From Paramacrobiotus metropolitanus (taxonomy: Eukaryota > Tardigrada > Eutardigrada > Parachela > Macrobiotidae), in NCBI RefSeq assembly GCF_019649055.1, contig NW_026570262.1, forward strand, positions 682,001 through 746,000: 64,000 nucleotides of DNA, given 5' to 3'. Positions 47,237 to 59,899 of the stretch are shown piece after piece. Positions within the stretch are counted from its first letter, which is position 1. Each line of letters starts with the position of its first letter. A program made the position numbers and the translations under genes. The notes beneath the pieces were generated by a model, which saw only the letters and a program-made list of their open reading frames with translations, did no database searches and was not told where the DNA came from.

Positions 47237-48244
47237 CTAATTCGAATCATCACGTCTGTTTCCGCTATACCGTCCATAACCTCGGCCGCTTCCGGTTCGT
47301 TCGGTGTCAGTATTTCGGGATCGACCGGCATTTCCATCTTGGCGCGATCCGTCGCTACCAGCATCCACATCATAATCGGCAACATCTGGGTTGCGGCTGC
47401 CGGCCGAGGAACTTGCACCCGAACTAGAGCTGGAAGGTCGACGATCTCCAGGCCGAGAATTAATAACTGAAACACCAGTCTTGGAGTTACTTCCAGGCAG
47501 CGGATCGAAATCCGAACCACGATTCCCCGTTCCGCTGGGCCTTCGTCTTCCGGTATTAGTGTCATCGGTTCCGGACCCGGATCCAGTTGAACCACTTGAA
47601 CTGGGACGTCGCGGCCGATCTGGATGGGAATCCACAACGGAGACGCCAGTACGGGAGTTGGAATTTGAGTAGCCGCCGCTACTAGCTGAACCTGAGGAAC
47701 GGGAGCCACCGCTAGCGCTTGGTCGGTAGCCTCCCGAGGAAGAGGAAGAAGATGAACTGCCGCCCCATGAACCTAAAATCTGACTGACCAAGTCGTTTCC
47801 ATTGCCGAAAACCATTCCCGCTATCGCCGAGCCAAGATATCGCTGTAATACTCCAGATTGATCATTACTGCTGCTCAGTTCGTCCACTCCTCGTTGTCCA
47901 CCGCGACTAAAAAACTGGCTGGCCAAATCCGACAGCTGCAAGCATAGTTTTCTCAATTACAGTTGCATTTCCATTCACAAGGAAAATAATAATGGCGATG
48001 ACCTTCCTTATTACGGCTGTGAAATCAATGTTTATACGTAAAATGATCAGTATTACAATGTGTTTTCTGCATTACTTGAAGTCAGTTAAATATAATCAGC
48101 ACATAACGTTTAGGTCCGTACTATGCTTGATATTTCCCGACGTTCACGTCCATTTTGAGGAACACTGGCTGTCAGCACAGGCAATATTGTTGACAGCACC
48201 AGAAACAGAGCCGCTCCGAAAATTACCACGAAATTGGTTTTCAT
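47237..48244 (-). CDS. secreted Gly/Ser-rich protein 2, 273 aa
   Basis: Exons 48122-48244 (ATG at 48244) and 47237-47935 join in phase 0. A signal peptide (NFVVIFGAALFLVLSTILPVLTA) is followed by a furin-type site RERR near residue 36. A hydrophobic segment (GVLQRYLGSAIAGMVFGNGN) precedes a long Ser/Gly/Arg/Asp-rich region with an internal repeat: NSRTGVSVVDSHPDRPRRPS and NSKTGVSVINSRPGDRRPS. The donor GTACGG is weak, but phase and the secretory head support the join. No family recognised. Confidence 0.75.
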
Positions 48245-49227
48245 TTTACGCCGCACACTTATGTGATTCCACCAGACGCGCTAGTAGTAACTTTATCTCG
48301 TTTCTTTTAAATCACAGGATGGAAGAATTTCGACTGTGTTGACTTTAAAAAATTGTGGAATTATATAAGAAGTAAGAAACAGCGCATTGAAATCAACTAT
48401 AGTGTTCTACTGCAGCTGGTGAATCACTATCGTACAGAGTGAAATTTCACAGGTAGCGCAAATTCAAATAACCCAGCTTTTGCACGGATTATTTACGATT
48501 AAACATTAAGGCGATACATATTATGATCTCGTCATGGCTAGTTACAGGAATTGTTGTGATACAGATCGCCTTTTGGATATCTCCAGCAACCTTTGCACCA
48601 AACTTTACGGTTGACACTACTTACTCATGATTTACATGGGGTCTAATAGTAGCGCTTAAATTTATTCTACGGTACATACAATTATTTTATGAAATCAGAC
48701 AACTACGAAACTGTATTAAAAATCGTACAACACTATCCACAAAGGCATCTAAAGACTGGCCGACAATTATTGCCGTTACGTTGCCTTAACAGGATCGTGC
48801 CGAATAGTTCATGAACGAAAATAACTGTATGAGTCTTATGCAAATTATGTAGTTATTTATGTTTTTTGGTAGTGGCCAGCTGCCAAAACGCCGGATGAAA
48901 TTTGTGGATACAATTCGTACAACATGATATGGAGCTACCATGGTTGCTTTTCTAAGAAAGGTCACCCGTTAACCGCCGATAACGTTCTCGATCATAATTA
49001 TTTCACAACATCGCAGACTCTCGTAATTTAATCGTATTTACTCGAATTTAAAAACTGGAGACGATTTACGTGCTAACTTACAGCGTTTCGCAAAAGCCAA
49101 TGCTTATCAACATCGAGCAACTTGTCAACGGTAATCTCTGCAATACTGTAAAATCGTTCGCTTCTGACACTGGCATGATACCATATTAAATCGATGTTTT
49201 CATAAAACAATGCTTTAAACAATTAAA
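48245..49227. other. intergenic spacer
   Basis: No exon was seen between the second and third secreted genes. Confidence 0.5.
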
Positions 49228-50256
49228 TTATCCAAGAAATTTTGCAGCCAGCGACGCTAGCATGCCGGAGTTGCTGCTTGACGACTGGCTCCCTTCGCCC
49301 CCAGAATTCGAAGAACCGCTTCCTGAAGAACCTCTGTTCATGACCGCTCCAACAAGTTTTCCTAGCATTCCCTTCCCAGATCCGGAGCTTGATCCGGAAC
49401 CCGAGTTAGAGTCGGATCCGTGCTCCGAGCCACTGCTGCTGCTGTCAGTGTTAGAGCCTTTATTCATTCCCATCAGTTTGCTTAATATTCCGCCGCCTCC
49501 AGATCCACTGGACGTTGGTTGCTTGTTTACACCAATAGCCCGCCCTAAAACTTGGCCAACAATGCCCTCACCCAAAACACTCCGAACGGCATAGTTCGAC
49601 ACAAAGGATTGCAGCGCTCCCATTTTATCTGCAATACGCAAAAGTATAGATATCACCGTATTCGCTATCGAACGTTAATTACAAGTTGTACAGGTAGTTC
49701 TGGTGCTACTGGCTACTGATATGCGCACACATGTACAATTGATATTGTTTTAATACGATAGAATACTTAATACGACGGAAATAATCAATACCATACAAGT
49801 TAAGATTTTGTTGACCATGCTTCAACTTTTACGAAATGAAAATAATTTAATACAACATACTGATATTTGTATGTTGAAAGGATCTTACGATTTTTTTACC
49901 TGAATTTCCTTTAATGGTTTCCACTCCGCCACCGAGTATGAAAGCCTTGACAGCATTTATTAACTAACAATAAATACATACATAGTTAGGACTTAGGATC
50001 GACATGGGATCTTGGATGCAGTGCTTTGATGTATCCATGCTTTCTGCCGCATGAAAATTGCTACTCTTCTCAGTCAAAAAGTTTCGCGAAATGAAATCGA
50101 TGATAGAATCTCTTAGAAAAGCAGCACTCGTATTTAGGAACTCACCATGCTGGTTAAACCGTCGTTTTGCCGCTTGGCTCGGTAATGATAATCAGCTGAC
50201 GCAGCGAAGGATAGCGATCCCAAAAGAGCCAGAATCGAAAATACTGAGAAACGCAT
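49228..50256 (-). CDS. secreted Gly/Ser-rich protein 3, 191 aa
   Basis: Three exons: 50146-50256 (ATG at 50256; signal peptide RFSVFSILALLGSLSFAASA), 49900-49963 (64 bases) and 49228-49628 (stop TAA 49228-49230). A perfect furin site RAKR lies at residues 26-29. The conserved hydrophobic segment reads KMGALQSFVSNYAVRSVLGE and is followed by Gly/Ser-rich runs alternating with short GKMLGKLVGAVM-like amphipathic blocks. It shares order and motif with the two neighbours, so the three are probably tandem paralogues. Function unknown. Confidence 0.75.
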
Positions 50257-51208
50257 TTTGTTTATTTTGATAGAAGGCAAGAATCACTACAAAAACAGCG
50301 GGAACTTCGGAATTTATCAGTGGTGAAGATTTCCAGATCACCCTGTAACCAATGGAAATAAGGCGCTCAACGGGAAGCTCAGATGCAAGAAAAATCTTCT
50401 TCAGACCCTTATCTCGCAGGCTACAACCGCGTTATTGTCATGTACATATGCAGTGGGGGAGTAGATTTTCCAGCTGCACTGACAGAATGGCTACTGTAAA
50501 GTCCGCTTTGTGCAGGCAGGCGTGCGCTTAATAACTTCGCACTGTTAGAAATCACAGGTTTGCTCCGTTTTGAAACCGGATTTTTTTTGCAATGAAAGTG
50601 TGACTGCATAATCAGCGTATTTGTTGGCTGTATTTTTAATCAACACAAAGCGCTAGAGGTGCCCTGTACCTTTACTTAATTTTGCTCCCGTATAATAAAC
50701 CTGTATGCATGCAGTTAAGTAAGTTAGTAGATACCGGTAGATGGTAACTGATTGAGAAGTGCAAAACATCGGCAATATACTTTGTATTATTTATAACAAT
50801 GCCGGCACAGGGCATAGCAGATTCATGATGCAGAAAAATCTACTTGTGGATCAGGAAAATAGCTTGGCATGGTACTCGGCATTCGGTAATTGCAGAACCA
50901 GTGTGACTATTACGTGATTGGGTCCATAATCTGGAGCAGCAGCTAACCGCCTGTTCAGTTTGGCTCAAATGAACAAAACTCACGACCCAGAGTAAAATAC
51001 TTTTATTATTATAACTATCGCTTTGGTGTAACAAATTGAGTATCTCTGCCACATCATAAAAAATTCCTAAAGTATAATCCAGAAGGCAAAAACCGCAAAA
51101 AATATAAATCACCACTACTGGCATCTCGTAACCCTAATCCCGCTTGTGCGGCAACAAAACGACAAAAAATCCCAAAAACCGCGAAAAGGTTTGTGCCCTA
51201 TCAAGCAA
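50257..51208. other. intergenic spacer
   Basis: The interval lies between the third secreted gene and the end of the peroxidase locus. A minus-strand AATAAA at 51002-51007 could serve the peroxidase transcript. Confidence 0.5.
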
Positions 51209-54200
51209 TTATTTTGCGCTGTCGTCGTCATCCGCTAGTTCTTTGGAGCACTGAACTTTACAAACGTTGTCCGCCAAAATTTGGTCTGTGGTGAATTCTT
51301 TTTTCAGGTCTTGACAATTGACGCTGAGTGATCGGCAATCCGGCCCGTTTACTGTGCACGAACATTCTACGCACGGCGTCGCTCTCTTTGACTCGCCGAT
51401 CTCCACTCTCTTACCACTTACAGAACAGGCGGAGACCTCCTGGAATGGGGAGAGGTCCAGTGATGTGATATCATTACAGCTGACATGCGTATTGGAAAAC
51501 GTATCCGGGAGATCGAATACGGATCGTTGAATCTGATTGTAAGTGTCCGAATTTTGGCAAACAAGTTTGGCCATGGTGACCTTTTTTATTGCCGCTAGTT
51601 GTGCTGCAAAATTGCATCACATATAGATACGACCGATCGCAAAGCCATTCAGCAACATATTAACACAGTTAATATTGAACTATACTATCTTTCCGCCATT
51701 AGAGAAAGAATATCATTTATGGTTTTAATTACCTGGTGTGAAGCGCACAGTCGTGTCTGAATTTTCGTACCAAAACCTATCGCACTTCCGTAGCCGGAGA
51801 AATTGTTCTCCGATAATGCAGGCAAAAGTTGGACCAACCTAAATTAGCATAAAATGACTTACATTGCGGAAACGGCTTACAGGTTTCAGTTACTTGGCGC
51901 TTACCACACTATAAATATATATTCACGCAAACATATTTTAAAATGCCATAAAGTTGGCAACCAAAATTCCGGTACTTACCAGCCCTCCTGTTACTGGCAG
52001 CTCCACAGTACCTCCGGTAAACAAATCAATATCATCCACATGGCGGTAAAGTTGAGCAAGCCGGTCGACCAAAAACTTCGGGATATCCCCCAAAAGGTCA
52101 TCGAACGATTTCGCCTTTGTCATATTGCATCGTTCTCTATACGCGTTGTATCCAGCCAAGCCGTGGTCCCTGCCGCGTTGGATGTTAATTGCGACGAGAT
52201 CTGTTCCTAACGGACGGTTAGGGTCTTGGAATAGGTGATTGGCCAGTGCATCGGAGAAGGAAAAGTCAGCATTCTGCGTCGGTTCGATCGTTAATCCAAT
52301 CAAAATCTGATCGACACCGAGACTTTCGTACAGAGAATCGACTCGAGAGAAATGCTCAAACAAGTTGAGCGGTTTGAAGAGGTTGCTTTGGAAAGTGTTG
52401 TCATATCGTCCCAGCCGAGCGGGGACCAAACTGTGTCCGAAGCGGAAAGCGGCTGTTGCAAATTCGTTGCTGATAGTTGCATCGCATGTGTCGTCGTATT
52501 CATTGTAATACCTGTCGTACAGCATTGCGTAAAAGATGTGATGTTCCGAAGATTCAAAAAAGCATTGCTTATGTTCAAAATAAACTGTAGGCTTGTAAAG
52601 ATTTGTAGATCATCACTTTTAAGCATTAATTAATCACCCGCTTTTTTTGAGTGCAAGTCCAAAGATATTGGCAACTGGCTGTCCAACGACGCGAGGTATC
52701 CATTCGTTGTAAGTGATATGCTGCAACACTGCGACTAAAATTCGTCGTGTTTCATCAAATACGCGCTGGTCATCTACAGAAGCAAAAACAAAAGTTGAAA
52801 TTTTAAACCAACGAACACATTCTAAATTAGACAGCGCATGCAATGCAGAGTGGTTGATTTGTAATTACCCCAATGGGGATTCAGTCCCCTGAGTTCGTTG
52901 GCAATTCGGTTATGTTCACGCACCTGAGACATACAGGTAAATCGTAATTAATTTTAATACTGTACGGGATAGACCTAATGCAGTCGCAAACGATATTAAT
53001 AACTATGGAACTGTTACCCAAACGGTATGCATTGCACTGAGCCCGGGTTGCTCGTTTGATCGTGCGTCTCCAGCCAGAAAACATCGATTGGCCCGATTGA
53101 CACTGCGGCATTCCTGGGATTCGACATCGTTCTGATTTGTACTCTGCTGCAACAAATCTTTTCCGCCTTGTGGATGCCTTGTAGTTATCAGCAGTCCTGG
53201 AAACGAGTTTTCTGGCTTATGTTATTTTTAAACCTTTCAGTTTTTAATGTGGGACAAAAGCCGTTTTTTGTAGAGAATATTGATTAACACACAAACTGCC
53301 GTGGAACGAATAAAATACCATTGTTTAGTGATCGGAGTCTCCTTGTAAAGCAGCGCGAAGTACCATAAACCATCCCTCCATCCAGATACGAGGACAACTG
53401 ATTAACCTGTTGCCGTCGACCATCGGAGCCCTGTCTGGACTGGGAGCGGGTGAAACTCAGGCACAATGGGCGACCGCGCTGGTCAAACGACGCCATCACT
53501 GGATCGCCCTGTGGCACTCGGATCGGACGGCATTCTTGACTAACAGTAAACTGTGAATCACATTCCCGGCAGGAGAGAAACCCCCCAGTGTTGCTTGTAG
53601 CCATCGGTGTGTTAGTAAAATCATGGTCGATAAATTGCCCAAATTGCATCAGCAAAACCTAAAGCAAATATGATTTGAACTGTCTATCATTTGTGTCATC
53701 ATAGGATGTCCAAATTTGCATTAGAAAATCAAAATTTGTAATGTCTGACAGAAGCAAAACAGTGCTATAAAATATGCAGAGTACGAGAGCTTACCATTAA
53801 TTCCTGAGATCGTACAAAAGGTCAAGCGTACCGTATACTTTGGATGCGGCCGGTCAACATCTGTCAGGATATTTGTGCGGACAGCCCTGACCGGAGGAAG
53901 CGATCCTCCCGCAGCACTTGCGTCCCTTTGTTGTCCCACTCCTAGACAAAAACTAGTGTTATGCAGAAATTCGAACAACGTTCCGAAAATGCTGCTGCTT
54001 GGAGAGAAACTTTATTATTCCAAAAACTTGACTTACCATCATCATATTGTGGAGCAAGAAAACGAGAAAATATCTACAGAAAAAAAGATTGCAGCATCAC
54101 ATTAATGATGACGAATGTAGTTGGCTGATATTCAGTCAGCTTTTTTACTCGATCTGTTTCGCCGAATTCGGGATGGTTTAGATTGTTGCAATGACCGGAA

Positions 54201-54821
54201 ATTGATCGGAATTTGGAGGTGGCATCACATCCTTGCCGCTTTTCATCGCAGCCATTATCACTCGGCTGGAAATTTTGAAACTGATTAACTGGCTGAAGCT
54301 GGCGACTTTGGCGGAAGTTTCCAAATCCACCTCCTCCAAATCCGCCTCCTCCAAACCCAAACCTATAGGAAACAGTGTTTAGATGTAAAAATGGAGTTTT
54401 GCGATACAGATGAGCTTATATATTACAACATCAGTTCCTGCTGCCGATTTTCATGCACGAAAACGTAGAGCGATCAACTGTACAGTACCGGTACGTACTT
54501 CAAAAATTTACTGCCAAGCGTCACCCTTTTATTTTATTGTTCTCTGCAGCATATTCTCTATATGTAGAAAGCGGTATCTGGATTAGCTTTTCTTGTGGTT
54601 AAGCATGCCAAACGTATTCTTTTCACTTTATGCTTTGCCAGCTTAAATAGTACCCTAAGCTGACCATGAAGGCCACTCGCACACTTACTGCCGACGGTTT
54701 CGAATTAAAATCGGATCAGTTTCATTCGAAGGGCTCAACAAATCGATATGGAACAGAGCCGTTTCTACGCCAGAAAAAAATTCAGATATCATTTTCCGAA
54801 CTTTGGTGTTCAGGGCAGGTT
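51209..54821 (-). CDS. catalytic animal heme peroxidase domain with C-terminal Cys-rich tail (3' half of the locus)
   Basis: Exons: 54689-54821, 54149-54362, 54037-54073, 53832-53941, 53319-53658, 53024-53196, 52869-52923, 52638-52773, 51980-52511, 51733-51838 and 51209-51603 (TAA 51209-51211), 742 codons in phase. It belongs to the peroxidasin/chorion peroxidase superfamily, which oxidises substrates with hydrogen peroxide outside the cell. Distal His is present (GQFIDHDF), as are the Arg and Glu ([15 protein letters not shown]) and proximal His ([12 protein letters not shown]). The last exon carries a Cys-rich, VWC-like tail as in peroxidasins. The N-terminal part has a furin-type RNRR followed by a Gly/Phe run. 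No good start codon or signal peptide was found: exon 54689-54821 begins with two bases of a split codon. It probably continues from the upstream exons; a 31-base start exon at 54897-54927 is a weak alternative. Confidence 0.9.
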
Positions 54822-54944
54822 CTTACGTTCTCTCCATTTGCTTAAATCCATCGCAGGAATATTTCGGCAGTCAATGACGGCATTCCTTAAAAATACTTCT
54901 TTTCAAGGGCACGTTTTGGACAAGCATGGGTTTCGATTATGTCA

Positions 54945-57900
54945 CTAATTATGTATTACATACAATGCTTCATCGGGCAGCAGCATGGCTTCCGGCTGAA
55001 TATTGGTGAGGTTGTCGGCGTTATCGCAAATCAGTCTTGAGAGCGAAGATTTCTTCAGTTCGTTTAGTTGGTCTGAAGAATAATATTCATCTAATTACAG
55101 TGAAGCAACAGGTGAGCGCTATAATTCGCGTAAAATATTTGTACCGCTTTTTTGTAATTTATGAAAATCGACTTACTTAAAGTGAATTTTGATGGCGGAA
55201 TATCCATTTCGTACCAAAATCGGTCTCCATGCCTGAGGCTGTTAAACTGTTGACCAATAACGCAAGCTAGTACAGGTCCCACTAATGAGCCCTTGGATGG
55301 CACTTCCGCAAAGGCGGCTAAAATTTTGGTTGAAATCAATAATTCGTTGCTGAATCACTCCGGAAGAATTTTGTCAATTACCAGCAATTAAATCGATGTC
55401 ATGTACGGACCTAAAAGAAGAAGAGATCTTGATTTTAACCCAAATTGGGGGGGTTTTTGCTTAACGTGTAATTATGTAAGTGCATGATGTACGTATTGTA
55501 TTTTCAGATACCAGTTCTATACAGTATGTTCATGCTTATTGTTAGAATCCGATATTCACAGATATTATAAGTTAAAACTAAAAAACTCAAAAGCACGCTT
55601 TTATGGCAAAAAGCCATTGCAGTACTTGAATATTTTCTTGAATTGCGCAATATCTTCAGCGGTCATAACGCCGTCCAAGTCTTCATAGTTCAGAATGTTT
55701 GGTAAATCACACTGCTTTCTCCAATTCGTGTAGCCGGAAATACCGTGATCTCGTTCTCTCTGCAGGGAATACATCAGTCAGAGTTTTAAAAATAAGCTGC
55801 TTATTTTTGCAAAAGTGGTAAACACTTTAGGCATTTACAGCATAATTTGCTGTTACTGACTTAGACTACTCTGACAAAAATGTATACTTCTACCGTTCTA
55901 CGTACGTATACAACACATAACCGCTAATGTGGAACATAATATAGTTTTATAGTTGTATATTATGTAGATACAAGTATTGTATGATATATATGTGTATGAC
56001 CCACAAATTCTTATGACTAACTATAAGAAAAAATAAAGGCTGTCACTAAAAATAACACGAACGTCCAGTAAAATTGACTTTACTTGCAGACGCAGTCAGT
56101 CTACCTGAATAACTAACGATAATAAGTTCATGCCAAATGACTGCTCTGGACTTTGCAGCCAGTCATCTAGAACCTCTCCTGAAATTCCGCCATGCTTCCG
56201 GATTGGTTGCCTCACCATTCCTCTTATATAGCTATCCATTTCGTCGTTTTCCAAAAACTAAAATTGCATAAAATTCTGCGATATAAATATAAAATATCCA
56301 AAATTAATTTATTTTAACCACCTCAGACTGTTGCAACACATCTTTAGAAATTAATCGTCTGGACTTTGTGTTGTTCCAGTGAACGCGCAAAATTTTGTCA
56401 TCCAACATTGTCAACCATAATTTTGACCCAACTGTCGCAAACCCATTGCTGGCACTAGGATCTGTCTCCATCCTGTAACCTGCGCACATAATATCGAATT
56501 ACAAAGCAATATTAATACTATCGTACTGTCGAAAACTTTCCGGTAAGTTATTAAGGGCGTAGCATGGGCATACGCAAATATGAGCCAGCACAGACAATTC
56601 AGTTTCTAAGGAAAGGTAGCAAAGCTAAAGCAATACATACCATTGTAATAGTTGATGTTCTGTAATGTCAGATTGTGGTCTCTAAGAGCGCGATGGTCCA
56701 ACAGGATGGGCAAGTACTCCTTAAAAGTAATGTGTTGGATTTCTGCTATCAAAATTTTTCGTGCGGTCTGAAAAAGCTTTTCGGCATTCCAGTGACGGTT
56801 TAGCGTCGAAAGAATATTCGCCAGCCGGTTGTGTTCTCGCATGAGTCTGTAATAAATACATACTTTCATCCGGTATCGAACTTCAAAACTACTCATACCC
56901 GTATTAAATGCTACGGAATAACACCTACAATATTTTTATTGCTGCTAATGGTGCGTAGCCACTCGTGGGAGAGGTTTCTGACTTGTGAGAAGGACACTGT
57001 CCTTCCGATGTCTCCGGTTTCTCGCATTCTTTATTATCCAAAGGTTTTACAAGTATACCCTTTCCGTTTGGGCCTTTCTGCATAGGCAGTAATCCTGCAA
57101 AAATAATTCGAAGAACTTGAAGCCTAAGAAAAGCAGTAGTGTGCGGAATGCACTACCGAAGTTTTAAACCGAGAAGTTATTGCTCATGCAAATGTGATTC
57201 CTGGTGTCACCGTACCATTCTTAATTCCAAGCGGATCTCGTTGATCAGAAGTTCCATAAATACTGGATCCATCCAGGAAGTGGCTGGCCAGGTTCATCTG
57301 CTGTCGTGCTTGCAGTTGGCAACCGATCGCCGGTGCCGATAATGAGCGCATATAATGCGTACAGCTAGACCGGTCATTGTCAACAATCGGAAAGCATTCC
57401 GGATGTATTGTTTGTAAATCCCCACAACAAGAGACCGCCATACTGCCGTTGCCAGCTGCCGAAAATGCAAGTAGGCGGTAATTTACAACTTTACGTAATC
57501 CCTGTGATCATGACACTGCCGCAGACTCACCGGCGTAAGATACGCTTTGCGCCAAATCATCCTCCAGCAGCATGGCCCAGACTGGTAGCAGTTGATTGAC
57601 ATATTTGTGGTCGCCGATTGCTGTTTTCCTGAACACTTCACTGACGCGGACCGGTGAGGGTAGACGGTGCCCGAGACTATCTTGCGTTTTTGGGCCTGAT
57701 ACACCATCGAAATATTCACCATCTTTTGTCCGGCTGAATGGCGTAAATTGTCGGCCCCAGTAAGGATGCTGCACGTTGTTGCATTCTCCGCTAAACGATC
57801 GAAAATGCGCTGCGTTGCACGGTAATGTGCTAATCGGGAAGGGGCAACTGGCTTTAATGTCTTTCGGCAGGGCTTCGCTATAGTCGTTCAGGGTTTCCGG

Positions 57901-58921
57901 GGCAGCACCAGAATGACCATTTCTACGAGTAAGTGAAGCATATAGTATATACTCGTTTTCGTCAAGGTCTATAATATATGCACCCTCGCTTCTGTCAGAG
58001 AATGACGCATTAGTACAATATGTCAATCAACCAAGCGGCAATTATGACATCTATTATGCAAGGCCCAACCGCATTTACGGCGCTGTACCGGAAACGGTAT
58101 TCGACGTGCCAGAACCATGATTATTTACCTTTGAGCAACAGCTGCCGAAATATACTCCAGCTTCCGCGAGAATGCTGCTACGTTCCGTGGTTCATCCGCT
58201 AGAGAATTGTACGTCAGCCAGTCAAAATGTGCCGGAGATCCTTCTCGGACTATCTGGTTATGATCTGGAATCAGGCCTCAGTTAAAAGAACAAAAGCATT
58301 TGAAGTTGAAGAATAACCGCCTGTTTCTGGATTTAAAAGAAAATAAAATTACGGCATCTTCTAGTTTTCAGCCACAAAACTGAAAACTAAAACCGCTATC
58401 ACTATATCACCAGTAACAAAATAATTGCCAGCAATGTACTCGTCTCGTTATTATTATGTCAACCGATGCTGGAATAATTAACAGGCATCTAACTGCAACT
58501 CACGTTAATCTTAGCGTATACAAATTGCAGATAAACTACATTATTACAATTTACATCGATTTCAATTTTACTGTCGGGATGCTGGAACAATAAAAATTCA
58601 ACAATTATCATTCATTGTAAGGATCATTGCAGCGACCAGTTGGAGCTACAGATAATATTTATTGTTAATAAAAACGACTTGCAAGTTCTATGCTCTCAAT
58701 GACCACTCAGTGTAACACCTTTCTTGGTGCCATTTATTTTGGTAAATTTCATCGTATGCAGAAGTTTTGCAAATTTTGCTAAAGAATAAAACACATTAAT
58801 TTACGATAAATATACCTTCCGTTGTGCATGGATAACAGGGGCTCGTCTGATGAGCACATCCTCCTCTCATGGCAAGTACAGAAAATAACAAAAGAAAACC
58901 AAACAATTTTTCGATACGCAT
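54945..58921 (-). CDS. secreted heme peroxidase homologue lacking catalytic residues (pseudoperoxidase), 685 aa
   Basis: Exons: 58816-58921 (ATG at 58921, signal peptide), 58129-58264, 57531-57991, 57216-57455, 56929-57094, 56641-56846, 56322-56479, 56105-56257, 55626-55759, 55382-55410 (29 bases), 55177-55317 and 54945-55072 (TAG 54945-54947). All junctions keep phase (2058 bases). The fold text is clear: [72 protein letters not shown]. However, the distal-His motif reads LLEDDLAQ (Asp225), no Arg is found between Cys348 and the REHN motif, and the proximal-His motif FRFGH reads SKLWL (Leu461). Heme catalysis is thus unlikely, while the intact frame and splice sites suggest a kept protein. 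Exon 54945-55072 may be an alternative terminal exon. Confidence 0.9.
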
Positions 58922-59899
58922 TGCCGCCCAAAACAGCCAATAAAATTTTCAGTACTAACTAAGTACTCATAGTTGCAGATGCAGTTGCTTTCTCTACGTA
59001 CTGCATAGACAGTTGCCTTAAACATATATAGCAAAGGCAAATGAAATACTTTGAAAATAACATAGAAATTAAGTACTGTATTTTTTACGTGATTATAAGT
59101 GGGCGCAACTCCAAAAGCTTTTGAGTTTCCACCCCTTTCGTTCGGCCATTTGGTTAGACTCAAAGCAATTGCAGTTCATTTTAAAAATTATAAGTTTTTA
59201 AATAACTGTTTTAAAATTAGAAGTTTTTAAAGATGGCCATTTGCCATTATACTAATGTCTAGAGAGATGCACCTGGTATCTGTTGAAATCTGCAGGTTTA
59301 ACTGACTTTATGCGCCGTTCCCGAACGAGATTCCGGCGATACTGTTGGCTTTAATTTGGAAATAAAAGCCCGTTATTACTTAAATGCACTACATGTAAAT
59401 ACTATGCAGGCTCGCCGGTGAGTCTGCCGGCTCGCATGGGAAACACTGCGGTTACGGAAAGCGTACAGAATTTTGATCATTCGATTGCAAGCCGAAAAAT
59501 TTACAATATCAAAAAATTTCCAAATTTTGGTTGCGGACATCACTGAATTTTGGATGCAGCTGATCATCCCTGTGGTAAATAATCTGCGTAAAATGCGCGT
59601 TTAAGCGGCAAAACACGAGGCTGTTCAGCTGTTTTCCTGTCTTCTACGATCCTATGTGTTAATAGGCGGTAATCCACATCAGACGCGCGTGAGAGGGAAT
59701 GATGGATTCATATGAATCCATCAAGAAAATTAGCTTGGTAAAACGATAATCTATTAAAATAAGATTTCATGTTTTTTTAAACGAGTTTGGAATTAGCGAG
59801 ATTTATCCCTCGCAACCAATTAACGTACACCAAAAGGCGAACCAGTACGTACTCATAACAGCTAAAGCATATTTGTCCACTGAATACTTTGCATCTTAC
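58922..59899. other. spacer between alternative 5' exons
   Basis: I see no peroxidase-like exon here. It contains a 22-bp perfect palindrome at 59701-59722. Confidence 0.5.
59701..59722. repeat. 22-bp perfect palindrome
   Basis: GATGGATTCAT followed directly by ATGAATCCATC, with no loop. It lies in the interval between the two candidate peroxidase start exons; a dimeric-factor binding site is possible, as is chance. Confidence 0.6.

Noticed and set aside
47149-47709. 186-codon minus-strand frame and a 93-codon plus-strand frame
   Set aside because: Both are out-of-frame readings of the Ser/Gly-rich second exon of secreted protein 2.
54897-54927. Separate start exon for the active peroxidase (MLVQNVPLKR)
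   Set aside because: Phase fits, but there is no signal peptide for an extracellular enzyme and the donor is weak; joining to upstream exons explains the data better.
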